Assembly (NCBI GenBank): GCA_003021105.1
Contig: PXRG01000016.1
Span: forward strand, 1-55,310
Source: Halobacteriales archaeon QS_1_68_17
GTDB taxonomy: Archaea > Halobacteriota > Halobacteria > Halobacteriales > Haloarculaceae
Length of the DNA: 55,310 nt
Direction: 5' to 3'
Of this stretch, positions 42,051 through 50,118 are shown one piece after another; the stretch's first letter is position 1; each line of letters opens with the position of its first letter. The notes beneath the pieces are model-generated. The model saw only the letters and a list, made by a program, of their open reading frames with translations, ran no database searches and was not told the origin of the DNA. The translations under genes and the position numbers were made by a program.

Positions 42051-43409
42051 ATGAGCGGCGTCGACCTGGCCGTCACGGGCGGCCGGGTGTACGTCCACGG
42101 CAACTGTCGGGCGGTGACGCTGGGCGTCACGGACGGTCGGGTGTCCCACCTCGTCGAACCCGGGCGGTCGCTCGACGCGGACCGCGAACTCGACGTCGGG
42201 GGGAAACTCGTCCTCCCGGGGTGTGTCGACGCCCACGTTCACGTCCGGCCGGGCGACGACCGCGAGGGCGTCGACACCGGGACCGCCGCGGCCGCGGCCG
42301 GTGGCGTGACCACCGTCGTCGACATGCCGAACTTCCCGCCGACGGTCACCGACCGGGAGCGGTGGAACGAGAACGCCGCCCTCTACGACGGCACGGCGCG
42401 CGTCGACTACTCGATGTTCGGCCACGTCGCCGCGGCGCACAACGTCGGCACCGGGGACGTCGCCGACCTCGCGGCGGCGGGCGCGCCGGCGTTCAAGACC
42501 TTCCTCTCCGCGGGCGGCGGGCCGGACCCGTACGTGATCCGCGACAAGGGGGACCTGCTGACGGCCTTCGAGGAGGTCGCGGAGACGGGCCGGCCGTTCT
42601 GGGTCCACGCCGAGGACGACGAGTACCACGTCGAGTACCTCGAACGGGTCGCCGAACGGGGGCTGACGGGGATGGACGCCTTCCTCGAATCCGCACCTCC
42701 GATCCTGGAGACGACCGCGGTCCGGGACCTGATCGACCTCGCGGCCGAGACGGGTACGACGACGGTCGTCGCCCACACCACGACCGCCGAGGCGCTGGAC
42801 CTGGTGGCCGAGGCCCGCGCCGACGGCGTGCCGATCTACGCCGAGACGACGCCCTACTACCTGGGGATCGACGAGGAGCGCCTCCGGGAAATCGGGACGA
42901 CCGCGCTGGGGACCCCGCCGGTGCGGAGCCCCGAGAACAGGGCGGCGCTGTGGGAGCGGTTCGACGGCGGCCGCGTCGACACGATGGCGACCGACCACGC
43001 CCCCCGGTTCGACGAGGAGAAGGCCCGGGACCCCATCGACGTCGGCCCGGGGATGCCCCAGCTGGAGACGGCGCTGCCGTTCCTGCTCTCGGCGGTCGGG
43101 GAGGGGAAGACGACGGTCGACCGGGTCGTCGAGACCTACGCCGAGCGGCCCGCCCGGCTGCTCGGGTTCGAGCGGAAGGGCCACCTCGGCGTGGGTGCCG
43201 ACGCCGACTTCGTCGTCGTGGACACGGACGCCGAGTGGACGGTCGACCCCGAGCAGTTCGAGTCGCGTGCGACCTACAGCCCGTTCGACGGGTGGACCTT
43301 CACCGCCCGCCCCGTCCGGACGTTCGTCCGCGGGCAGGAAGTCGCGGTCGACATGGCGGCGACCGACGCCAGGCCCGGCCGACTGCTCGCGCCCGCCGCG
43401 TCAGAATGA
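42051..43409 (+). CDS. Dihydroorotase/allantoinase-like amidohydrolase
   Basis: This 452-residue zinc enzyme has CVDAHVHVRPGDDREG for the first metal site, a carboxylated lysine in APAFKTFLSAGG, HAEDDEYH and VVAHTT for further ligands, and the final Asp in MATDHAP. It would hydrolyse a cyclic amide such as dihydroorotate, allantoin or a hydantoin. Start 42051 (MSGVDLAVTGG) is the normal family start. Its stop overlaps the start of the Gfo/Idh gene as ATGA. It differs from the hydantoinase-like enzyme at 29096, so the window holds two ring-opening hydrolases with probably different substrates. Confidence 0.88.
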   Translation: MSGVDLAVTGGRVYVHGNCRAVTLGVTDGRVSHLVEPGRSLDADRELDVGGKLVLPGCVDAHVHVRPGDDREGVDTGTAAAAAGGVTTVVDMPNFPPTVTDRERWNENAALYDGTARVDYSMFGHVAAAHNVGTGDVADLAAAGAPAFKTFLSAGGGPDPYVIRDKGDLLTAFEEVAETGRPFWVHAEDDEYHVEYLERVAERGLTGMDAFLESAPPILETTAVRDLIDLAAETGTTTVVAHTTTAEALDLVAEARADGVPIYAETTPYYLGIDEERLREIGTTALGTPPVRSPENRAALWERFDGGRVDTMATDHAPRFDEEKARDPIDVGPGMPQLETALPFLLSAVGEGKTTVDRVVETYAERPARLLGFERKGHLGVGADADFVVVDTDAEWTVDPEQFESRATYSPFDGWTFTARPVRTFVRGQEVAVDMAATDARPGRLLAPAASE

Positions 43410-44461
43410 CCGCACCGCGGACCCTGACCGTCGGCGTCGTCGGCTGTGGCAGCGCGGCCCGCTACCAGCACGTCCCGGCCATCGAGGCCCTGGAGGGGGT
43501 CGAACTGGCGTGGGTCTGCGACCGCGACCGGGAGGCCGCGGCCGCGCTGGGCCGCGAGTGTGGCGTGCCACACTACGCGGAGTTCGAGACCGCGATGGAC
43601 GCCCCGCCCGACGCGGTACACGTGTGTACGCCACACCACGCCCACGCGGACCTCGCGGTCGCGGCGCTCCGCGGTGGCTCGCACGTCCTCGTCGAGAAGC
43701 CGATGGCCGCGTCCGTCGCGGACTGCGACCGGATGGCCGACGCCGCGGCCGAGACCGGACGGAAACTGTGCGTCGCACACAGCAACCGCTTCCGGGCAGG
43801 CGTCCGGTCGGTGTTCGACGCCGCGGCCGCCGGCGAGTACGGCGACGTCGTCGGCGTCGCGTCGTTCGTCGGCCGCGAGGTCGAGTGGGACGTCTCGCGG
43901 CCGTGGGTCGCGGACCTGCCGACCGGGACGATGGGCGAGCACCTCCCCCACGGGATCTACCTGGTCACCGACCTGCTGGGCGCGGTCGACCACGCCGCGG
44001 CGGTCGTCCGCGGCGACGACGAGGTGACCGGCGTCGGCGTGCAGGTCGCCGGCGACGGGACGCTCGGGAGCGTCCAGGCGATGCGGCGGACGCCCCCGAC
44101 CAAGACGGTCCAGGTCTTCGGTACCGAGAAGCGCGCGTTCGTCGACGTGTACAACTACGCCGCCGTCGAGTACGACCCCCGGGAACCGTCGAACGCGGCG
44201 GTGGTCGCCGACAACCTCGGCGCGGCCGCGCAACTGCTGGCCGACACGACCCGGAGCCGTCTGCGGTACGCGACCCACGAGACGACCGGCGCGGGCGAGT
44301 TCGCCGCCCCGGGTCACTACCCGCTGATCGAGCGGTTCGCGCGGAGCGTCCGCGAGGGCGGTCCCGTCCCCGTGACGCCCGAGCAGGGCACCCGCGTCGT
44401 CCGCGTGCTGGAGGCCGTCAGGGAGGCGACCGACGACGGGCGTCAGCACAGCGACCCGTAG
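43406..44461 (+). CDS. Gfo/Idh/MocA-family NAD(P)-dependent oxidoreductase
   Basis: This 351-residue enzyme has an N-terminal Rossmann domain (VGVVGCGSAARYQHVPAI) and the family EKP motif in VLVEKPMAASVADCDRM, followed by a C-terminal alpha-beta domain with GEHLPHGIYLVTDLLG. Members oxidise or reduce sugars, inositols or cyclic substrates. ATG 43406 overlaps the previous stop as ATGA, so it is translated with the dihydroorotase-like enzyme. It converges on the amidase gene. The substrate is unknown. Confidence 0.88.
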   Translation: MTAPRTLTVGVVGCGSAARYQHVPAIEALEGVELAWVCDRDREAAAALGRECGVPHYAEFETAMDAPPDAVHVCTPHHAHADLAVAALRGGSHVLVEKPMAASVADCDRMADAAAETGRKLCVAHSNRFRAGVRSVFDAAAAGEYGDVVGVASFVGREVEWDVSRPWVADLPTGTMGEHLPHGIYLVTDLLGAVDHAAAVVRGDDEVTGVGVQVAGDGTLGSVQAMRRTPPTKTVQVFGTEKRAFVDVYNYAAVEYDPREPSNAAVVADNLGAAAQLLADTTRSRLRYATHETTGAGEFAAPGHYPLIERFARSVREGGPVPVTPEQGTRVVRVLEAVREATDDGRQHSDP

Positions 44462-44510
44462 GACGGTCGCCGGCGAGGGCGACCGGAACGGGGGGAGCCG
44501 AAGACGCCCC

Positions 44511-45992
44511 TCAGAACAGCGGCTCGTAGGCGTCCCGCCAGGGGCGCACGCGCTCGAACGCCGCGCTCGCCGCGAGCACGGCCTCGTCCGCGAAGCGCGG
44601 CCCGACGACCTGTAACCCGACCGGCAGTCCGTCGTCGGTGAACCCGGCCGGAACGTTCGCAGCCGGGTGGCCGGTCATGTTGAAAATCTGGGTCGTCCGC
44701 CAGTCGACGACCGTCCCCCACCGGGAGTCGTCGAGGGGGACGCCGTCGACGGCCCGCGGGCCGCCACACTCCCGGAGGAGCTCGACGTCGAACGGCGGGA
44801 CCAGCATCGTCGCCGAGACCAGCAGGTCGTAGTCGGCGAACACGTCCTGGATCGCGTCGAAGACGCCCGTCCGGACACGGTCGGCCCGCCGGTAGTCGAG
44901 CGCGCTGTACTCGTGGCCGGCCGCGAACTGCTCGACGAGGTGTGGAATGATCGCGCCGCCGTCGTCGCCGAGAACGTCGATCCCGTGGTCCGCGGCCAGC
45001 GCCTCGCCGAAGGCCGCCGTCGCGACCGTGCTGCCGAGCATGAACGCGTCCGTGATCTCGGTCCGGGTGTAGTCGAAGTCGACGGCGACCCGGTCGACGC
45101 GCGCGCCCGCCGCCTCGAAGGCGGTCACGGCGTCGTCGACGACCGCCCGGACTCGCGGGTCGATGGGGTAGAGATCCAGCGCGGGACTGTAGGCCACCGC
45201 CGCACCGTCGATCGAGCGGTCGGTCGCGGCGCGGAAGTTCGTCCCCCGGTCTGGCAGACAGAGGGGATCGCCCGGGTGTGGGCCGGCGACGACGTCGAGA
45301 AACAGGGCGGCGTCCGCGACGGTCCGGGCGAGCGGTCCGGGACTCTGCATCGGCGTGTGGGCGAAGGCGTTCGGCCGGCCGGTCGGCGTGCCGCCGACCG
45401 TCCCGAAGGTCGGTTTGATGGTGTAGACGTGACAGGTCGCGGCCGGCACGCGGAGCGACCCGCCGCCGTCGGTGCCGTGTGCGATCGGTGCCTGGCCGTC
45501 CGCGACGGCGGCCGCGCTGCCGCCGGAGGAGCCCCCGACCATCTTCGACCGGTCGAAGGGGTTGCGGGTCGGGCCGACGAGTTCGTTGTCGGTCCCGCCC
45601 ATGAGCGCGAACTCGGGGAGGTTTGTCTTCCCGACGACGATCGCCCCCGCCTCGCGCAACCGCGAGACGATCGGGTCGTCGGCGTCGGCGACCGCGTCCG
45701 CGAGCAGGGTGGTCCCCCAGGTGCGCCGGACGCCCGCGGCGGCCGTCGAGTCCTTGATGGCGACCGGCACGCCGTGGAGCGGGCCGACCGGGCCGTCCGC
45801 GGCCAGTTCGCGCTCGGCCGCCCGGGCGGCCTCGCGGGCGCGGTCGGCCGTGACGGAGACGTAGGCGTCGATCTCTTCCCTGGCGTCGATGCGGTCGAGG
45901 GTCGCCTCGACCAGGGCCGTCGGCGAGAGGTCGCCGCGACGGATCCGGGCCGCGAGGTCGGTCACCGGCGCGAGCAGGGGGTCGGCGGCCAT
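44511..45992 (-). CDS. Amidase-signature-family amidase
   Basis: This 493-residue hydrolase has the Ser-cisSer-Lys triad: Lys in [14 protein letters not shown], cis-Ser in [14 protein letters not shown], and nucleophile Ser in [12 protein letters not shown]. It would cleave a linear amide to acid and ammonia; relatives include allophanate hydrolase, indoleacetamide hydrolase and GatA. No GatB or GatC partner is near, so a catabolic amidase is more likely. Start ATG 45992 shares its A with the stop of the upstream TIM-barrel gene (TGATG), giving a coupled pair. Confidence 0.9.
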   Translation of the reverse strand: MAADPLLAPVTDLAARIRRGDLSPTALVEATLDRIDAREEIDAYVSVTADRAREAARAAERELAADGPVGPLHGVPVAIKDSTAAAGVRRTWGTTLLADAVADADDPIVSRLREAGAIVVGKTNLPEFALMGGTDNELVGPTRNPFDRSKMVGGSSGGSAAAVADGQAPIAHGTDGGGSLRVPAATCHVYTIKPTFGTVGGTPTGRPNAFAHTPMQSPGPLARTVADAALFLDVVAGPHPGDPLCLPDRGTNFRAATDRSIDGAAVAYSPALDLYPIDPRVRAVVDDAVTAFEAAGARVDRVAVDFDYTRTEITDAFMLGSTVATAAFGEALAADHGIDVLGDDGGAIIPHLVEQFAAGHEYSALDYRRADRVRTGVFDAIQDVFADYDLLVSATMLVPPFDVELLRECGGPRAVDGVPLDDSRWGTVVDWRTTQIFNMTGHPAANVPAGFTDDGLPVGLQVVGPRFADEAVLAASAAFERVRPWRDAYEPLF

Positions 45993-46816
45993 CAGGCGTC
46001 GGCCCCGAGCAACCGCTTCGTGAACGCGAGGTCCCGCTCGGTCTCCGCGATCGGGGCGTCGAACGGCGTCTCCAGGACGTACCAGCCGTCGTTGCCGACC
46101 GCCGAGAGCGCCGCGGCAACCGCCTCGAAGTCGACGGTCCCCTCGCCGAGGTGGACGTTGTTCGCCGGCGGATCGGGCGGCGGGACCAGGAAGTCCTTGA
46201 CGTGGACCTCGCCGATCCGGTCGCCGAGGGCGCGTATCTCCGCGGCGGCGTCGCGCCCGTACAGCGCCTCCGTGTTGGCCGCGTCGTGACACAGCGCTAC
46301 CGCCGGGGAGTCGACGGCGTCGAGCAACGCGACGTTCCCCTCGACCGGCAGCGACGTCTCGACGGTCAGCGTGACGCCGGCGATTTCGGCCGCGCCCGCG
46401 ACCGCGCGCATCGCCTCGGCGACCCGCTCCCGGCGGGTCTCGTTCGTGATCTCGTTGACCCCGAAAAACGGGACGGTCACGAGGTCGGCCCCGAGTGCGG
46501 CCGCCGCGTCGACCGCGCGGGACAGCGCCTCGCGGGCGCGGTCGCGGTCGTCCGCGTCGTCGGCACAGAGGCCGGCTCCGGCGTCCCAGCCCTGCCAGAA
46601 AAAACCCAGCGAGACCGACGCGACCGCGACGCCGGCGTCGGCGGCCGTCCGGCGGATGTCGGCCCGTCCCCCGGGGTGCCAGGCCGGGTGGGCCGACGGG
46701 TCGGGGCCGTCTAGCTGGAGCGCGATCCCGTCGAACCCGGCCGCGGCCGCATCCCGGATCGTGTCGAGGCTGCCGTTCGCCGAGGGGAGCGAGGATTCGA
46801 GCACGCCAAAGCGCAT
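45992..46816 (-). CDS. Sugar-phosphate isomerase/epimerase-like TIM barrel (AP endonuclease 2 family)
   Basis: This 274-residue protein begins MRFGVLESSLPSANGS and has the xylose-isomerase-like barrel pattern: Glu in LTVETSLPVEGN, His/Asp in VALCHDAANTEALYG, His in IGEVHVKDF, and a last Glu in WYVLETPFD. These would bind a divalent metal and isomerise or epimerise a sugar or ketoacid. A TATAGC box lies about 30 bases upstream of ATG 46816 on the minus strand. It is co-translated with the amidase, so both probably act on the same compound. Confidence 0.87.
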   Translation of the reverse strand: MRFGVLESSLPSANGSLDTIRDAAAAGFDGIALQLDGPDPSAHPAWHPGGRADIRRTAADAGVAVASVSLGFFWQGWDAGAGLCADDADDRDRAREALSRAVDAAAALGADLVTVPFFGVNEITNETRRERVAEAMRAVAGAAEIAGVTLTVETSLPVEGNVALLDAVDSPAVALCHDAANTEALYGRDAAAEIRALGDRIGEVHVKDFLVPPPDPPANNVHLGEGTVDFEAVAAALSAVGNDGWYVLETPFDAPIAETERDLAFTKRLLGADA

Positions 46817-46881
46817 GGTTCCGTCCTCATCACTCCGATACGGACGGCTATAGCTTTGGAAAACGGCAAACGAGGGGCCGG

Positions 46882-47664
46882 CTACGCAGTCCGGGGCGTC
46901 CCGACGACCTCGACCTCGTCGCCGACCCGGAGCGTCCGCCCGCGGTCGTCCCCGGGGACCGACGCGATCAGCATGAGCCGGAAGTAGTGTTCGAAGGCGT
47001 CGAAGTCCGCCCACTCGGGGAACGTCTCCTCGCGGCGTTCGAGGAACGTCTCGCGGAACCCCTCGTAGGCCTCGCCGGTGTCGGGGTCGCGCCCCGGGAT
47101 CACACACCGCGCGCACGGTTCGACGCCCTCGAACCGGATGCCGCCGGCCTCGAAGGCCGGCGCGTCCGCGCCGACGAACTGGTCCTCCCAGAAGGCCGGG
47201 ACGCCGCCGACCTCGACGTTGACCCGGATGCGCCGTCTGAGATCCGGCACCGACATCCCGTCGAACCACGACGCCACCTCCTCCAGGGTGGCGGTGCTGA
47301 CGACCGAGGGGCCGGCCTCCGGCCGGGAGACGAACCCGCCCGCGGCGTCGCGTTCGAGCGCCACCGTCACACCCAGCAGGTCGCCGAACCAGGACGCCGC
47401 GGCCGCCGACTCCGCCGGGAGATCGAACCGGCGCTCGTCCCCGTCGGCCGCGACCGTCAGCACCTCTCGCTCGAAGTCGAACGACGCCCGGACATCGTGG
47501 ATGCCGTCGTGTTCGATGCCGTTGATCGCCCTGCCGTCGGCCGTCACGAGCGCGTACAGCCGGTCGTGTTCGAGCGTGCCACCGTCCGTGATCCTGGCGG
47601 CGTCGACCTCGATGCGGTCGAGAGCCTTGACCGGATGCACGCCGATGTGAGCGACGTGCGCCAT
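46882..47664 (-). CDS. MOSC-domain protein
   Basis: This 260-residue protein has an N-terminal MOSC barrel (VAHIGVHPVKALDRIEVD) and a C-terminal MOSC core with GIRFEGVEPCARCVIPGRDPD. The Cys pair CARC contains the conserved cysteine of the family. MOSC proteins carry sulfur or act with molybdenum cofactor, for example in N-hydroxylated amine reduction (mARC, YcbX). No molybdenum partner was seen nearby, so its role is open; a link to sulfur or nitrogen chemistry of the cluster is possible. Confidence 0.87.
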   Translation of the reverse strand: MAHVAHIGVHPVKALDRIEVDAARITDGGTLEHDRLYALVTADGRAINGIEHDGIHDVRASFDFEREVLTVAADGDERRFDLPAESAAAASWFGDLLGVTVALERDAAGGFVSRPEAGPSVVSTATLEEVASWFDGMSVPDLRRRIRVNVEVGGVPAFWEDQFVGADAPAFEAGGIRFEGVEPCARCVIPGRDPDTGEAYEGFRETFLERREETFPEWADFDAFEHYFRLMLIASVPGDDRGRTLRVGDEVEVVGTPRTA

Positions 47665-47732
47665 GGTGCAAACGTTTCCGAAAGGGGGTCAAAGCGCCCC
47701 GGGAACCGGCATAACTGGCCGAGAACCGCCGG

Positions 47733-48362
47733 CTACACCCCGAAATCGCGGGCGAGCGTCCGGACGGCCGCGGGACCCCCGGTCACGACGTGGTCGCCGT
47801 GGCTGACCAGCACCGTCTCGAAGTCGTATTCGAGGAGGCCGGCGACGCTCTCGCGGGCCAGCGCGTCGTCGTCGTTGAAATCCGCCGGCGTGATGGCCAG
47901 CGGGCCGGACCAGTCCTCGTCGGCGGTGAATTGCGATCCCCGTCCGACGACGGTATCGCCCGCGACGAGGACGTCGTCGTACAGGAACGCCATGTTGTCC
48001 CGCGTGTGCCCCGGGGCGGCGACGGGTTCGACGCCCCAGTAGTCGGTTCCCGCCGTCAGGCGGTGGTCGGGATCGACGCCAGCGGCCGTCAGGGCGTCCG
48101 CGTCGCCCGCGGGGATTGCGACCTCGATCCCGGCGTCCGCACCGAGCCGCGACGCGCCGCCGACGTGATCCGGATCGCCGTGCTCGGCGACCGCGACGTC
48201 GACGTCCCGCTCGCGGGCGAGCGCGAGGACCGCGTCCGCCGACTCGGGCGGGCCGGTCCCGAACAGCACCGTCGCGGTTCCCGTCTCGACGACGTGGAGG
48301 TGGATCGGTTCGTCGTACTCCCAGTCGAGAGCGTGGGTGGACACGCCCGGTCTGATCTGCAT
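47733..48362 (-). CDS. Metallo-beta-lactamase-fold hydrolase
   Basis: This 209-residue protein has the MBL-fold motif EHGDPDHVGG, where the usual HxHxDH reads HGDPDH, so the second histidine is Asp. The later histidine lies in AAPGHTRDNM, the Asp in LVAGDTVVG and the last His in VSHGDHVV. The altered site may change metal content while keeping hydrolase or lactonase-like activity. The sequence upstream of ATG 48362 is the end of an apparent mobile-element relic (about 48384), so its original promoter may have been displaced. Confidence 0.85.
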   Translation of the reverse strand: MQIRPGVSTHALDWEYDEPIHLHVVETGTATVLFGTGPPESADAVLALARERDVDVAVAEHGDPDHVGGASRLGADAGIEVAIPAGDADALTAAGVDPDHRLTAGTDYWGVEPVAAPGHTRDNMAFLYDDVLVAGDTVVGRGSQFTADEDWSGPLAITPADFNDDDALARESVAGLLEYDFETVLVSHGDHVVTGGPAAVRTLARDFGV

Positions 48363-48383
48363 GCTCCACTCGACGGGGCGAAC

Positions 48384-48700
48384 GGGCGTGAACTACCCAA
48401 CCCTGCTCACGTTGACACGCTCGCTGAGGGTGGGGCTTCCTGGTTCCGCGACACGCTTTTTCACGGACGGTCGGCTTCGACCGCCTTTCTTGTCGGGCTC
48501 TAAGCCGAGACGATGAGTAGCTGCCATCACACTTCCAGTCTTCGACTGGCAGTGTTGTAACTGCCCGGCACAGAGTGAAAGTAAAACGAAGACGGCACTG
48601 TATCCCCGCCCTACTGTGCTCCTTGTGCGCTTGCGCGGACTGCGGTGCTCGTTGAGGACGGGGGCCTAGTGCCTGCAATCAGCTAAACCTCCCCCCTGGT
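48384..48700 (-). mobile_element. Relic of an IS200/IS605-type (TnpB) element end, no coding sequence left
   Basis: On the minus strand the sequence reads AGGAAGCCCCACCCTC and ends in GGGTAGTTCACGCCCG, the pattern I associate with the 3' end of haloarchaeal TnpB genes and their guide-RNA scaffold. No TnpB or TnpA frame remains. A strong hairpin lies at 48529-48555. The segment is less GC-rich than its surroundings and is joined directly to the severed end of an M20 peptidase gene at about 48702. Confidence 0.5.
48529..48555. other. Strong hairpin within the element relic
   Basis: ACACT-T-CCAGTC pairs with GACTGG-C-AGTGT around a TTC loop: 11 base pairs with one internal mismatch. It could be part of a structured RNA or an element end. 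Confidence 0.4.
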
Positions 48701-48701
48701 A

Positions 48702-48884
48702 TTTTTAGGCGCGGACTCGCGGCACTTCGTCGACGCGGGGATTCCGGCCGTGCTCTTCGGGCCGGGTACCGTCGAGGAGGCCCACTACCCCGACGAGCGC
48801 ATCCACTGGCCGTCGGTCGTCGAGGGAACCGGTCTCATCGCCGCCGTCGCGCGTTCGTACCTCGGCGGGCCGGCCAAGCTTTAA
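48702..48884 (+). pseudogene. C-terminal fragment of an M20-family peptidase
   Basis: The frame reads ADSRHFVDAGIPAVLFGPG, then TVEEAHYPDERIHWPSVVEG and ends LGGPAKL with TAA at 48882-48884. This is the last metal-binding section of an ArgE/DapE-type hydrolase; compare GGIPTVLFGPGNIDDAHSPDE in the intact gene at 15042. Everything upstream is missing and replaced by the element relic. It had been on the plus strand just before the enolase-superfamily gene, so it was probably its operon partner. Confidence 0.75.
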
Positions 48885-48918
48885 TCCCGGACGGGCCGCA
48901 GCCACAGGGGACCTGGAC

Positions 48919-50058
48919 ATGGAGATCACCGACGTCAACCAGTACGACCTGCGGTACGACCTGGACGAGAGCTGGTCGCCTGCCTGGAAACCCGGCTACG
49001 AGCAGACGGTCCACGAGGTGACGGTGTTCGAACTCGTGACCGACGCGGGCATCTCCGGCGTCTGCTCGACCTCGGGGTTCGCCGCGCGGATGGACTACCG
49101 CGAACTCGCCGAACTGTTCCTCGTCGGGGAGGATCCGCGGCGGATCGACCGCCTCCGGGAGCGGCTGGCGCCGCTGAACCTCTGGGGACCGCGCCCCTGG
49201 CACTTCGAGGTCGCACTCTGGGACATCGTCGGCAAGGACGCGGGCAAGCCCGTCTACGAACTGCTCGGGGGGGACGGCGATCCCGTCCCCGCGTACGCGA
49301 GCACCGGCGAGCGACGGGACGCCGAGCGCCGCCTGGCGTACGTCGAGGACCGCGTCGACGAGGGGTTCGAGGCCGTGAAGCTCCGGATGCACGCCGACGA
49401 CCCCGCCGCTGACCTCGATGTCGCCCGCCGCGTGCGCGAGGCGTTCCCCGACCTGACGCTGATGGTCGACGCCAACATGGGCTGGAGCGTCCCGCTGGCC
49501 GAGCGCAGGCAGTGGTCGTTCCGCGAGGCGCTGGCGGTCGCGCGGGAACTGGAGGAACTCGGGGGCGTCGCCTGGCTCGAGGAGCCGCTCGACAGACACG
49601 ACTACCGCGGCCTCGCGCGGCTGCGCGGGAAGACGGACGTCCCGATCGCCGGCGGCGAGTTCAACAACGGGCTCTACCAGTTCCGGGAGTTCGTGCGCCA
49701 GGAGTCGCTCGACGTCCTCCAGCCCGACGCGGTGCTGGCGACGGGAATCGAGAACGCGACCCACGTGGCCGGCATGGCGACCACCCACGGGCTGGAGTTC
49801 GCGCCCCACACCTGGAACGACGGCCTCGGGTTCGCGGCCAACCTCCAGGTGCTCGCCGCGACGCCCGCGCGGTGGTGCGAGTACCCGCTCGAACCGCCGG
49901 GCTGGGTACCCGAGGCGCGCGATTTCCTGCTCGAGGACCCCATCCGGGCGGACGATGGGAGCGTAAAACCACCCGACGGTCCCGGCCTGGGCGTCGAACT
50001 CGACTGGGAACTGGTGCGCGAGATGGACCAGTCCTCCGGAGGTCCTGACGACCGGTAA
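48919..50058 (+). CDS. Enolase-superfamily enzyme (mandelate racemase-like)
   Basis: This 379-residue protein has the capping domain and barrel of the mandelate racemase group. The lysine motif is AVKLRMHA; metal ligands are Asp in MVDANMGW, Glu in WLEEPLDR and Glu in IAGGEFNN; the basic His is in APHTWNDGLGF. This pattern suits a dehydratase or racemase of a hydroxy or amino acid. A TTTAAT box lies about 38 bases before ATG 48919. It is followed by the binding-protein gene after 60 bases. It differs clearly from the superfamily member at 12586. Confidence 0.88.
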   Translation: MEITDVNQYDLRYDLDESWSPAWKPGYEQTVHEVTVFELVTDAGISGVCSTSGFAARMDYRELAELFLVGEDPRRIDRLRERLAPLNLWGPRPWHFEVALWDIVGKDAGKPVYELLGGDGDPVPAYASTGERRDAERRLAYVEDRVDEGFEAVKLRMHADDPAADLDVARRVREAFPDLTLMVDANMGWSVPLAERRQWSFREALAVARELEELGGVAWLEEPLDRHDYRGLARLRGKTDVPIAGGEFNNGLYQFREFVRQESLDVLQPDAVLATGIENATHVAGMATTHGLEFAPHTWNDGLGFAANLQVLAATPARWCEYPLEPPGWVPEARDFLLEDPIRADDGSVKPPDGPGLGVELDWELVREMDQSSGGPDDR

Positions 50059-50088
50059 TTCCGGCGATCGCCTTCCGGTACCGGTACC

Positions 50089-50098
50089 TTTATAAATA
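50089..50098 (+). promoter_or_regulatory. TATA box of the binding-protein gene
   Basis: TTTATAAATA is the clearest archaeal TATA box in the window and lies about 25 bases before ATG 50119. Confidence 0.65.
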
Positions 50099-50118
50099 CC
50101 CCTAGAAAAGCACGGGGC

